Below are positions 25,760-34,227 of a DNA stretch of 64,000 nucleotides, piece after piece. Where the stretch lies: assembly GCA_910576125.1 (NCBI GenBank), contig CAJTHM010000015.1, positions 80,928 through 144,927 of the forward strand, in the 5' to 3' direction. This DNA is from Lachnospiraceae bacterium (GTDB lineage: Bacteria; Bacillota; Clostridia; Lachnospirales; Lachnospiraceae). The notes below the pieces were generated by a model. That model ran no database searches and was not told where the DNA came from. It saw only the letters and a program-made list of their open reading frames with translations. Position numbers and translations under genes: made by a program. Every line of letters begins with the position of its first letter. Position 1 is the first letter of the stretch.

Positions 25760-26005
25760 TTATGCCCTCAGCCTGTCTTCTCTGACGAGAAAAGGCTCTA
25801 TCTCTTCCAGAATCGCCGAATCATCAGAATCGCATACCAGCCGCTGGGGCTGCGCCAAATCAAGGGCGAATACACCCAGAATGGATTTCGCATCCACTAT
25901 ACGGCTGCCGGAGCCCAATTCAAAATTAGCCTCTGTCATGCTGACTGCATTTACAAAGTCCCTTACCTGATCTACATCCTCGAACTTAACCAATACCTGC
26001 TGCAT
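25760..26005 (-). CDS. HPr-like phosphocarrier-family protein without the active-site histidine
   Basis: 81 residues from the ATG at 26005, with AAAGGTGAT upstream; a longer frame upstream covers the promoter. The pattern VLVKFEDVDQVRDFVNAV followed by SRIVDAKSILGVFALDL (about 28-44) is that of HPr-fold proteins, where the second segment holds the regulatory serine helix. No histidine occurs at the position of HPr His15, so PTS phosphotransfer is not expected. It may act like a Crh-type regulator with a serine near residue 36. Confidence 0.7.
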   Translation of the reverse strand: MQQVLVKFEDVDQVRDFVNAVSMTEANFELGSGSRIVDAKSILGVFALDLAQPQRLVCDSDDSAILEEIEPFLVREDRLRA

Positions 26006-26067
26006 AAATATCACCTTTTCTCGCCTTTCTCCGGAAGACAGCTCCGATTTTTTCTTTCCGAGGTAAA

Positions 26068-26096
26068 ATAATATATCAGGTTTTCCATTTTGTAAA
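26068..26096 (-). promoter_or_regulatory. Promoter of the HPr-like gene
   Basis: TTTACA (26096-26091) and TATTAT (26073-26068) on the minus strand, 17 bases apart. Confidence 0.5.
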
Positions 26097-26272
26097 TTGT
26101 TGTTTTCCATAATTTTTTAAAAATACTTTTATTTAATCTGCCGAAACTTTTTCCTCATTTTATGCAGACTGCTCAGCGTATATCCCCCACTGAAATACCG
26201 TATATGTTACTATAGGACAAACCCCGCTGGCAATGCCGGCCGGAACCACAGCGTAACAAAGCCGTCAAAAGA

Positions 26273-26311
26273 AGCGGGGCAGAGAGATCAGATGCGCTCT
26301 CCTGCCCCGCT
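26273..26311 (-). terminator. Terminator of the dipeptidase gene
   Basis: AGCGGGGCA and TGCCCCGCT arms followed on the minus strand by TCTTTT, 95 bases after the dipeptidase stop codon. Confidence 0.6.
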
Positions 26312-26405
26312 ATTGAAATAAAAAACCTGCGTCAACGTACAGTCCCGGCGAAGGAATCTTAACCGGAATCAGACGCCGATACCGATAAAGCTCCTCCCCG
26401 GACGC

Positions 26406-27569
26406 TCACCCCAGCGTGTCCCTATACACCCGCAGCACATTTCCATAGAAAATCTTATCCAGCTCACCCTCCGAGAACCCGGCACCCCGGAGCGCGTCCC
26501 ACAGCCTCCCCATGCTCTGCGCGCCGGGCAGCTCGCTGTGGGTGGGAATTCCGTCATAATCGCTGCCCAGTCCCAGCACGTCGATTCCGCCCGCGTTCAC
26601 GATGTGCTTCGCATGGCGCACCACCGCCGCGATGGTGCCGGGATTCTCCTCCCCCAGCGGCTTCTCCTCCAGGAAATCCGCGCAGAAGTTCAGCCCCATG
26701 ACGCCTCCCCGTTCAGAAAGCTTCGCAATCATGTCATCCGTCATGTTCCGCACGTTAGGGCACACGGCCCTGGCATCCGAATGGCTGGCCACGAAAGGCT
26801 TCTTCGTCACCTCCAGCACATTGTAGAACCCGGCGTCCGACAGATGGGACACATCCGGGATTATGCCCAGGTTCTCCATCTCCGCCACCAGCTCTATTCC
26901 CTTTTCCGTCAGCCCGCCTGTCAGGTTCGGCGTATGCATGTACACGTCATAGGCCGCCTGTGCCGCCAGCCGCGCCTCCTCCCATTCCGCCCGGTGCAGC
27001 TGTTCTTGCTGCACCGTGTGCAGCTGTTCCTGCTGCACCGTGTACAGCTGATTTTGCTGCACCGTGCCCTCCTCCAGGGCTTTCCAGGCTTTCATGGCCG
27101 CCTCCATCTTCTCCCGCAGCCCGCTGTCAAAATTGGGATGCCCGATTTCATTATCGAAATTCCATGTAAGAGTAATCATCCGGACGCCCATCCGGTAAAG
27201 CTCCCGCAGTTTCTCCGCCTCTCCCCTGCATACGGCTCCCTCTTCCACAGTGAGCAGAGAGGACACCTTGCCTGCAGCCTCGTTTTGCGCAATGTCCCGA
27301 TAGCAGAACACAGGGGCCAGAATGTCCTGATTGCGTTCCAGCTCTTCCTGATAGCAGCGATACATGGCACATACCCGCTCCCAGGGGTCATCGCACCCGC
27401 TAAGGGGGACGAACATGGCGAAGTTCTGAATCAGATAATGGCTTTCCCTCAACCGCATCAGGTCAATGTGGCCGCTGTTGCGCCGCAGGCTCCGGGCCTG
27501 TGCCTCTCCCCTTTCCTTTAAGGCAAAAAGACTGCCGATCGTATCACAGTGCATATCGATGATTTTCAT
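26406..27569 (-). CDS. Membrane dipeptidase family peptidase (M19)
   Basis: 387 residues from the ATG at 27569, preceded by GGAGGTAAT. The zinc ligands of renal-dipeptidase-like enzymes are visible: HCD in MKIIDMHCDT (His7, Asp9), Glu in TVEEGA (about 113), His in DVSHLSD (about 225) and ASHSDAR (about 246), and Asp in GLGSDYDG. It lacks a signal peptide and should hydrolyse dipeptides in the cytoplasm. A unique insert at about 167-191 repeats TVQQ(E/N)QL(H/Y) three times. It is monocistronic, with a terminator downstream. Confidence 0.9.
   Translation of the reverse strand: MKIIDMHCDTIGSLFALKERGEAQARSLRRNSGHIDLMRLRESHYLIQNFAMFVPLSGCDDPWERVCAMYRCYQEELERNQDILAPVFCYRDIAQNEAAGKVSSLLTVEEGAVCRGEAEKLRELYRMGVRMITLTWNFDNEIGHPNFDSGLREKMEAAMKAWKALEEGTVQQNQLYTVQQEQLHTVQQEQLHRAEWEEARLAAQAAYDVYMHTPNLTGGLTEKGIELVAEMENLGIIPDVSHLSDAGFYNVLEVTKKPFVASHSDARAVCPNVRNMTDDMIAKLSERGGVMGLNFCADFLEEKPLGEENPGTIAAVVRHAKHIVNAGGIDVLGLGSDYDGIPTHSELPGAQSMGRLWDALRGAGFSEGELDKIFYGNVLRVYRDTLG
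26997..27069. repeat. In-frame 24-base minisatellite, three copies, in the dipeptidase gene
   Basis: The unit is close to CAGCTGTTCCTGCTGCACCG plus TGTG. Copies differ by only a few bases. On the coding strand it encodes TVQQEQLH units. The length is a multiple of three, so copy-number change keeps the frame. Confidence 0.85.
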
Positions 27570-27698
27570 GATTACCTCCATTCTCCGGGAGATTGCCCCC
27601 GCTCTTTGCAAAGCTTGTGTTTACCACAGATGAATGTTGCAGCCCAGTCATCGACTGAGCTGCGGCACAGGTAAGTCTTTATGGATTTCGTTTACGGC

Positions 27699-29093
27699 TT
27701 ATCTTCCCCTCACGGCAAAGTCCACGCCCGTGCCGTCCGGCTTGTCGTCATCGAACTTATAATCTTTCCCGGGCAGGATGGCGTTCAGGATGATGCCTGT
27801 CAGCGCTCCAACCGCGATTCCGGAGAAGCTGATGGACAAATCGCCTACCGTGAATCCCACAGAGCCCGCAGCGCTGTAATTGATGCCGATGGACAGCACC
27901 AGAATCAAAGCGGCGATGATGACATTGCGGCTCTTCGCGAAGTCCACCCGGGTCTCTACGATATTGCGCACGCCAACAGCCGAAATCATGCCATACAGCA
28001 CCAGCGACACGCCGCCGCAGGTGGCGGTGGGCATGCAGCCGATGACAGCCGCGAATTTCGGCGAGAAAGAGAACAGGATTGCGAACAGCGCCGCCATCCG
28101 CACCACCAGGGGATCGTACACTTTCGTCAGGGCCAGCACGCCGGTGTTTTCACCGTATGTGGTATTGGCCGGAGCGCCGAAGAGCGCCGCCATGATTGTG
28201 GCCAGCCCATCGCCCAAAAGCGTCCTGTGAAGTCCCGGATCCTTGATGAAATTCTTCTCTACAGTAGATGATATGGCGGAAACATCGCCGATATGCTCCA
28301 CAATCGTAGCCAGAGCAATAGGCATGATAGTGATCACGGAAGTAATCAGAAGAGATACGTCGCCGTCCGACAGCGCCCAAAAGGCTGTCTGGTTCCAGTG
28401 GACGGGGAGCCCGATCCAGCCGGCTTCCTTCACGGCGGTAAAGTCTACCCGGCCCAGGATGCCTGCCAGCACATAAGAACCGATGACGCCGATGATGATG
28501 GGCACGATCTTCACCATGCCCTTGCCCCAGATATTACAGACAATCACCAGGGCGATGGCCACAATGGCGATCAGCCAGTCCGAGGAGCAGTTGTCGATGG
28601 CGGACTGGGAAAGGGTCAGGCCGATGGCAATGATGATAGGCCCCGTCACGATAGGAGGGAAGAACCGCATCACCTTTCCCGTGCCGAACAGCCTGATCAA
28701 AAGGGAAAGCAGCAGATATACCAGCCCGGCACAGGCGACGCCGAAGCAGGCGTAGGGCAGAAGCCTGGAATTGTCCATGGCATTCCCGGAGGCATCCGCC
28801 AGGGGCGCGATGGTCGCGTATCCGCCCAGGAACGCAAAAGAGGATCCCAGGAATGCGGGTACCTTACCCTTTGTCAGGAAATGGAACAGCAGGGTGCCCA
28901 GCCCCGCAAACAACAATGTAGTGGACACGTCAAGGCCTGTCAGCATGGGCACCAGAATCGTGGCGCCAAACATGGCAAACATGTGCTGCACGCCCAGTAC
29001 CAGCACTTTGGGTGCTCCCAGGCTTCTGGCATCATAGATGCATGTTTCACCGATGCCTTTCGCTCCGGAAGCCGTTTTCTTTTTTTCGCTCAT
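27699..29093 (-). CDS. uraA: Uracil/xanthine permease of the NCS2 family
   Basis: 464 residues with about 14 membrane spans. It is a proton-coupled nucleobase importer of the inner membrane. Family motifs are LGVQHMFAMFGATILVP (about 33-49), the catalytic-side ATIVEHIGDVSAIS (about 260-273) and GAPANTTYGENTGVLALTKVYDP (about 300-322), which contains the NTTYGEN signature of uracil permeases. AGGAGG precedes the ATG. Its 120-base leader starts with strong hairpins. The specificity for uracil rather than xanthine is inferred from the NTTYGEN segment. Confidence 0.9.
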   Translation of the reverse strand: MSEKKKTASGAKGIGETCIYDARSLGAPKVLVLGVQHMFAMFGATILVPMLTGLDVSTTLLFAGLGTLLFHFLTKGKVPAFLGSSFAFLGGYATIAPLADASGNAMDNSRLLPYACFGVACAGLVYLLLSLLIRLFGTGKVMRFFPPIVTGPIIIAIGLTLSQSAIDNCSSDWLIAIVAIALVIVCNIWGKGMVKIVPIIIGVIGSYVLAGILGRVDFTAVKEAGWIGLPVHWNQTAFWALSDGDVSLLITSVITIMPIALATIVEHIGDVSAISSTVEKNFIKDPGLHRTLLGDGLATIMAALFGAPANTTYGENTGVLALTKVYDPLVVRMAALFAILFSFSPKFAAVIGCMPTATCGGVSLVLYGMISAVGVRNIVETRVDFAKSRNVIIAALILVLSIGINYSAAGSVGFTVGDLSISFSGIAVGALTGIILNAILPGKDYKFDDDKPDGTGVDFAVRGR

Positions 29094-29212
29094 GAACTCT
29101 TCCTCCTGTATCCGTCAGACAGCTCTCCCCCACCTGACTGTATATTTTCTGCCACGAGAGAGCTTTCGCTCCTCATGGAAAGAGGCTGCAGTCGTTCCAA
29201 CTACAACCTCTG
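29094..29212 (-). promoter_or_regulatory. Structured 5' leader of uraA with three hairpins
   Basis: A 31-nt hairpin at 29211-29181 (12-base-pair stem, two G-U pairs) begins at the predicted transcription start. A second hairpin at 29178-29152 is capped by GAAA between GAGC and GCTC. A third, GTCAG...CTGAC (29138-29114), lies a few bases before the ribosome binding site. No terminator T-run is present, so control of translation or mRNA stability is more likely than attenuation. I cannot match it to a known riboswitch. Confidence 0.45.
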
Positions 29213-29218
29213 ACATTT

Positions 29219-29247
29219 ATAATAATATTTCACTATCCATCCGTCAA
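29219..29247 (-). promoter_or_regulatory. Promoter of uraA
   Basis: TTGACG (29247-29242) and TATTAT (29224-29219) on the minus strand with a 17-base spacer. Confidence 0.65.
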
Positions 29248-29283
29248 GGAGAGATTTCATAAAATCCATGGACTAACTCATTT

Positions 29284-30411
29284 TTATGGCAAAGCAATAG
29301 CATGGCTCTTCAGGAAATCTTTCCAGATATCGATATATTGGGCCATCAGGTGCACCCCGTCGAAGGTATATTCCGGAACCATCCCGCCGGTCTCATCACA
29401 GATAAGCGGATTCACATCCAGGAAAAAGACATGCTCATTGTCCGCCATCAGGGCGATTCCCTCGTTGCGGGCCGCGATGCCCTCGTTGGTGATATAATCT
29501 CCCTGAGCGGAGCGCTCCGCGGTCACCTTGATAATCGCCTGCAGATATATGATGGCATCCGGCTGCAGCTCCCTGAGGTGGTCCACCGCCTCCTGATACG
29601 CCTCCAGAAATGACTCCACCGTGCCTGTGCCCATCTCGTTGATGCCGATGCAGAGATAAATCTTGGCAAAGGAATTCTGCTGCAGGGCCTCCTCCACGGT
29701 TATCTTCCCGTTCTGCGCGGGCACGATTTCCGAATCGAACATTTTGTACACCGTCAGCCCGGTAGAGCAGTAAAACGCTGCCGTCTCCTCCAGGCCCCCA
29801 TACTCGAACATCCCCATTGTCCTGGAGTCCCCGATGAATACGGCATCCGCGAAATAATCATCCTCCACGGTCATATAGGCCACTTCTTTCGGCTCTGCCG
29901 GTCCGGACGGGGCATCGCCGCCCTGCCCTCCGCTTCCCTCCGGCGGGTTTTCCGGGCCCTCTGCGGGGGGATTCTCCCCGGAAGGCTCTCCGCTTTCACC
30001 GTTCGGAGCAGATGTTCCCGCCGGACCGCCGCCCTGCTCCCCGTTTTCCCCGGAAGGAGGCATCTGACCGACACCCGCCGTATCTCCCCCGGCAGGCTGG
30101 CCGGGCTGTGTCCCGCTTTCCACCGTTTCTCCCTCCGCGCCCGAACCGTCCGGCGAGCCGTTCCCCTCTCCGTCGGCACCAGGCTGTCCGCCTGCATCTC
30201 CACCGTCAGAATCGGCATCTGCCATTCCCTCTGCCATACTATCCACCGCGCCGTCCGCCAGGAGCACGTCTCCCTGCCTTAAGTTTTCATACCAGTTCTT
30301 TGCCGTCTGCACGGATTCTGCATAGACCTGCCATTTGTCCACACAGGTCAGATATATGATTCCCATTCCCACCAGCAATATCAGGTAGAACCATTTCTTC
30401 AGCCATTTCAT
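29284..30411 (-). CDS. Membrane-anchored SGNH/GDSL hydrolase with a Gly/Pro-rich linker
   Basis: 375 residues. One membrane span at about 7-25 is followed by a low-complexity Gly/Pro/Glu-rich linker (about 55-175). The SGNH domain comes next: block I FIGDSRTMGM (catalytic Ser about 193), block III-like CIGINEMGTG (about 254) and C-terminal DGVHLM (Asp and His of the triad, about 352-355). The catalytic domain sits outside the membrane. It follows an MBOAT acyltransferase on the same strand after a 78-base gap, and such pairs O-acetylate or deacetylate cell-surface polysaccharides. The linker would let it reach through the wall. Confidence 0.85.
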   Translation of the reverse strand: MKWLKKWFYLILLVGMGIIYLTCVDKWQVYAESVQTAKNWYENLRQGDVLLADGAVDSMAEGMADADSDGGDAGGQPGADGEGNGSPDGSGAEGETVESGTQPGQPAGGDTAGVGQMPPSGENGEQGGGPAGTSAPNGESGEPSGENPPAEGPENPPEGSGGQGGDAPSGPAEPKEVAYMTVEDDYFADAVFIGDSRTMGMFEYGGLEETAAFYCSTGLTVYKMFDSEIVPAQNGKITVEEALQQNSFAKIYLCIGINEMGTGTVESFLEAYQEAVDHLRELQPDAIIYLQAIIKVTAERSAQGDYITNEGIAARNEGIALMADNEHVFFLDVNPLICDETGGMVPEYTFDGVHLMAQYIDIWKDFLKSHAIALP

Positions 30412-30489
30412 TTACATCACCCGGTTTATCTCTTTCCGTTTCCCCGCACTAAGCAGTTTTGGATTCCTGCCGCGCGGCTTTCTTTTCCC

Positions 30490-31908
30490 TCAAAAGTGCA
30501 GATACATAAAAGGGTTCTGCCCCTCCACCCGGAGCCGCCAGACACACAGCCAGAACAGCGCCGCCAAAAGCGCCATCACGAGCCAGTTGTCCTTGAACCG
30601 CCGAAACAGCTTCTGCAGCAGCGGCGTAGAGGCAATGGCCCCCAAAGCAAACAGCACGCCGTAATTCACCAGGGCCTTGTGCCAGTCCCCCGCGCTGACC
30701 CGGATGCCCGGAATCACATGGAACATCCTGCCCAGGAAAACCTGCAGCTGCCCGATGTCCGTGATGGCGAAGCACACCCATGTAATCGGAATGTACGCCC
30801 ACACATAGAGGCGGGACAGCAGCTTTCCGGGCGCCTTTTCCAGCACTGCCGTCACCCCCAGGGCATCCAGCTGTCTCTCAATCACAATCGCCAGCCACAG
30901 GAGCATCCCCCAGATCAGGAAATTGCCCGTGATGCCATGCCAGACGGAGGTCAGGAACCAGACCGCCAGCAGATGGCAGACTGTCCGGTACTCTCCCTTG
31001 CGGTTCCCGCCCAGCGGAATGTACACATACTCCCTGAACCACCGTCCCAGCGTCATATGCCATCTGCGGTAGAAGTCCCGGACCGATGTGGCCATGTAGG
31101 GATTGTTGAAATTCTCAGGCAGCGTAAATCCCAGCATCCTGCCCAGCCCCATAGCCATCAGAGAATAGCCGAAAAAGTCAAAGTATATCTTCAGGGAGTA
31201 GGCGATAGCCGCCAGCCAGGCCAGGGGCGTGGAGATGCTCGCGAATCCCGTCACCTGCACCTCCTGCCACAGGAGCCCTATCCGGTCCGCCAGGAGCACC
31301 TTGGCAGCCAGCCCCATGGTGAATACCTTGAATCCTTCCTGCACCCCTTTTGCCGTGAACTCCCGGGAGGTCAGGCTCTTCCGCACTTCCCCATAGTTCA
31401 CTATAGGCCCCGAGAGCAGCTGGGGAAACATGGAGATGTAGGTGGCGAACTTCAGGAAAGAAGGCTCCCTGCGCTGGTTTCCCCGGTACACATCTATCAG
31501 ATAGGAGAGAATCTGAAAGGTGTAAAAGCTGATGCCCAAGGGCAGGCAGCCCCCTGCCATACCATGATCAACATACTTAAATGCCGCCAGAATCCCCACA
31601 TTGTACAGGATGGCTATGACGAACACCGCCCTGCGTCTTCTATTTAGTTTTAATCTATTCGCTCTAAGCTTACTCTTCTGTTCCCCATCTGCCTTGTGCG
31701 GCTCCCTGCGTCCCAGATGCAGGCCAAAGAAATAATTGACCAGGATGGACAGCATGAGAAGCGGCAGATACCTCAACTCCCCATAAGCATAAAAAATAAG
31801 ACTTCCTGACAGAAGTGTCACATTTTTCATCTTTGCGGGGACCATGCTGTAAAATATCAAAAATAACGGAAGAAAGAAGAGTAAGAATTCTATACTACTG
31901 AATATCAA
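30490..31908 (-). CDS. MBOAT-family O-acyltransferase (AlgI/DltB-like)
   Basis: 472 residues with about 11 membrane spans. It moves acyl groups across the membrane for O-acylation of extracellular glycans. The family core is visible: NFNNPYMATSVRDFYRRWHMTLGRWFREYVYIPLGGNR (about 257-294), with the motif around RRWHM, and the catalytic His in TSVWHGITGNF (about 310-320). It is upstream of the SGNH hydrolase and probably forms one functional unit with it. A divergent gene starts 179 bases away. Confidence 0.92.
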   Translation of the reverse strand: MIFSSIEFLLFFLPLFLIFYSMVPAKMKNVTLLSGSLIFYAYGELRYLPLLMLSILVNYFFGLHLGRREPHKADGEQKSKLRANRLKLNRRRRAVFVIAILYNVGILAAFKYVDHGMAGGCLPLGISFYTFQILSYLIDVYRGNQRREPSFLKFATYISMFPQLLSGPIVNYGEVRKSLTSREFTAKGVQEGFKVFTMGLAAKVLLADRIGLLWQEVQVTGFASISTPLAWLAAIAYSLKIYFDFFGYSLMAMGLGRMLGFTLPENFNNPYMATSVRDFYRRWHMTLGRWFREYVYIPLGGNRKGEYRTVCHLLAVWFLTSVWHGITGNFLIWGMLLWLAIVIERQLDALGVTAVLEKAPGKLLSRLYVWAYIPITWVCFAITDIGQLQVFLGRMFHVIPGIRVSAGDWHKALVNYGVLFALGAIASTPLLQKLFRRFKDNWLVMALLAALFWLCVWRLRVEGQNPFMYLHF

Positions 31909-32087
31909 GAATCATCACATCTTTCATCGGTTCTAATTTTATCGTCTCTATATATAATACTAACTTGCTTTCGCTCACTTTACAACTTAAAAATAATTAA
32001 TTTCTCTTTCCAAATCGTTACAAATATGTAGCATTTATGTAAAAACTATTGTAAACTATCTATAACAAGCGCAGAAAGGACGAGACC

Positions 32088-32846
32088 ATGAAAGAACAAC
32101 TATACACCATCCCCTTAAATGACGCCGTGAACGCGGATGACGAGTGCCCATTTTGCTTCATCGAGAGAAGCGTGGAGCGCGATCTCCTGGATTTCGTGCT
32201 GGGAAGCGGCTCCTCCTATATGGAGGCTGACATCCGCGAGATGACGGACAAGGCCGGTTTCTGCAGACAGCATTTTCAGAAAATGTTCGACTACGGCAAT
32301 ACGCTGGGCAATGCCTGGATCTTGAAGACCCATTATCAAAAAGTCATCGGCGAGATGAAAAACGAGTTCGCCCATTTCAAGCCCGCCAAGACCTCTTTCA
32401 AGGACAAGCTCCGCAAGGCCACGGATTCCAACCCCATCGCCGCATGGGTCCGTAAAAAGGAATCCTCCTGCTACATCTGTGACCACTTTGCCGACACTTA
32501 CGCCAGATACATGGACACCTTTTTCTACCTCTGGAATCAGGACGATGCGTTCCGCCAGAAGATAAAGGACGGCAAGGGCTTCTGCCTGCACCATTTCGGA
32601 GACCTGTGCGAGGCGGCGGATACCAGGCTCTCCAACAACGCAAAGGAAGAGTTCTACGGCACTGTATTCCCCCTCATGGAAAGCAATATGAGCCGCCTGT
32701 CAGAGGACGTGGCGTGGATGGTGGAAAAATTCGACTACCGCAACAAAGACGCTGACTGGAAGAACTCCAGGGACGCCATCCAGCGCGGCATGCAGAAATT
32801 AAAAGGCGGTTATCCCGCGGACGGCCCCTATCAGATGAGCAAATAA
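32088..32846 (+). CDS. DUF6062 family protein with two Cys/His clusters
   Basis: 252 residues with AGAAAGGACGAG upstream. Two repeats of the same metal-binding arrangement are visible: CPFC at about 20-23 with FCRQH at about 59-63, and CYIC at about 128-131 with FCLHH at about 166-170. This looks like a duplicated Zn site. No signal peptide or membrane segment is present. The function of DUF6062 is unknown; it is common in Lachnospiraceae. It ends 22 bases from the convergent TetR gene. Confidence 0.8.
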   Translation: MKEQLYTIPLNDAVNADDECPFCFIERSVERDLLDFVLGSGSSYMEADIREMTDKAGFCRQHFQKMFDYGNTLGNAWILKTHYQKVIGEMKNEFAHFKPAKTSFKDKLRKATDSNPIAAWVRKKESSCYICDHFADTYARYMDTFFYLWNQDDAFRQKIKDGKGFCLHHFGDLCEAADTRLSNNAKEEFYGTVFPLMESNMSRLSEDVAWMVEKFDYRNKDADWKNSRDAIQRGMQKLKGGYPADGPYQMSK

Positions 32847-32867
32847 CCGGCCGCGTTCCTGAATCCG

Positions 32868-33470
32868 TCAACGATAGACGATTCCCCTGACCATGTCCAG
32901 ATAGCCGCAGATTTCCTCATAGAGCATCTCCGGCTGGAAAGAAGCGTCCTGGAACCGCTCTGTCAGCAGGCCCTTGATGGTGAAGTCCAGCATCTTGCGC
33001 AGCCTTTCTCCATCCACGCTCTCTGGCAGGGCTGCATAGTCAATCTGGCTGTCTATGACGGCGTAGGTCTCCGCCAGGGCATCCCGCTTCTCCTCTGTGG
33101 AGAGCAGCGCCTCATAGGAGTCCTCCGACAGAGAGCGGTTCAGGAACTGCTGCATGTAAGGATACCCTTTCATCGCATGCATCTTGGCGCATTCCACCTG
33201 CTTCATAAGCGCGAACAAATCCGTCTCATCGGCGTCCACCGTAGACCGCAGCTCCAGATTCATGAACCTGACGCTGTAGTCGTAAACGAAGCAGTAGAGC
33301 CCCACCTTGCTGCCAAAGTAATGGAAGAGCAGCCCCTTGCTGATGGCCGCCTCTTTCACAATGTCATCGGTGCTGCCGCGGCGGTAGCCCTGCATGGCGA
33401 AAACCTTCAGGGCAGCGTTGATGATTCTGTCCTGTTTCTCTTTTTTTATGTCGAAGAATTTACTATTCAT
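32868..33470 (-). CDS. TetR-family transcriptional regulator
   Basis: 200 residues. The helix-turn-helix at about 12-58 (IINAALKVFAMQGYRRGSTDDIVKEAAISKGLLFHYFGSK) is typical of the family, and the helical remainder is the effector-binding domain. It is divergent from an acidic membrane-anchored protein and convergent with the DUF6062 gene. A TATAAT at about 33505 on the minus strand may be its -10. Autoregulation is likely by family habit. No transporter target is adjacent. Confidence 0.88.
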   Translation of the reverse strand: MNSKFFDIKKEKQDRIINAALKVFAMQGYRRGSTDDIVKEAAISKGLLFHYFGSKVGLYCFVYDYSVRFMNLELRSTVDADETDLFALMKQVECAKMHAMKGYPYMQQFLNRSLSEDSYEALLSTEEKRDALAETYAVIDSQIDYAALPESVDGERLRKMLDFTIKGLLTERFQDASFQPEMLYEEICGYLDMVRGIVYR

Positions 33471-33644
33471 ATGTAAGACGCTCCTCTGAAAGGGATAATA
33501 AAATGATTATAACATGCCCTGACCCTAACGGAAAGCAAATCATAAATTTTTAGTAAAATTATGCATATTCTCTTTTCAATTCTGCAAAATAGTATTAATA
33601 TCATAGTATCAGAAAAAATGAACCCATATTGAAAGGAGTCACTT

Positions 33645-34046
33645 ATGGCTAAAAAATTTGGAAAGCTTTTGGTGTTCAGCGCAGTAATCGGTTCCGCGAT
33701 TGGCGCCGTCTGCTATTTCGCTCGCAAGAAAAATGCAGAGGCGGACATCGCGGAAGAAGATTACGATGATTTCAGTGAGGACGAGGAGACCAAGTCCGAT
33801 GATTCCCGCAGCTACGTCCCTCTGACTCCCGACGCACAGCCCGAGACAGCGGGAGAAGAAGCGCCTGCCGGTGAGGCTGCTTCTGAGGAATCCCCCGGGA
33901 AAGAGGCTGCTGCTGCAGAAGAAAGCGGTTTCACCCCTCTCTCGGAGCAGGTTGCGGAGACCGCCCAGAAAGCGGAGGAGACTGTGGAAGAATTCTTTGA
34001 CGAAGAAGACAGCTCTGACGAAGAGCCTCCCATCAGCGACAACTAA
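33645..34046 (+). CDS. Acidic membrane-anchored protein of unknown function
   Basis: 133 residues with GAAAGGAG upstream. A short hydrophobic segment (LLVFSAVIGSAIGAVCYFA, about 8-26) bounded by lysines is followed by a strongly acidic tail with more than 35 Glu/Asp and low complexity (EEAPAGEAASEES). It resembles YtxH-type anchored proteins in layout, but not in sequence. It has its own terminator at 34129, so it is monocistronic. Confidence 0.65.
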   Translation: MAKKFGKLLVFSAVIGSAIGAVCYFARKKNAEADIAEEDYDDFSEDEETKSDDSRSYVPLTPDAQPETAGEEAPAGEAASEESPGKEAAAAEESGFTPLSEQVAETAQKAEETVEEFFDEEDSSDEEPPISDN

Positions 34047-34128
34047 CCTGCGGCCAGGCATGGCTTTAGGCCCGCCACTATCGCAGCCGCATGAACCACA
34101 TTTTCGAAAATCCAAAATAAGGCAGATG

Positions 34129-34176
34129 CACAGGATATGGCAGGGAAGAACCGTCCCCGCGATATCCTGTGTTTTT
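34129..34176 (+). terminator. Terminator of the acidic protein gene
   Basis: CACAGGATAT and ATATCCTGTG form 10-base arms, followed by TTTTT. Confidence 0.7.
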
Positions 34177-34227
34177 GTGCAAGGCACATTCCCGCCGCAG
34201 GCGGCAGTGCGCGGATTCTATCGTTTC

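Noticed and set aside
27681..29213. Plus-strand ORFs opposite the uracil permease gene
   Set aside because: They are shadows of a strongly biased membrane protein gene.
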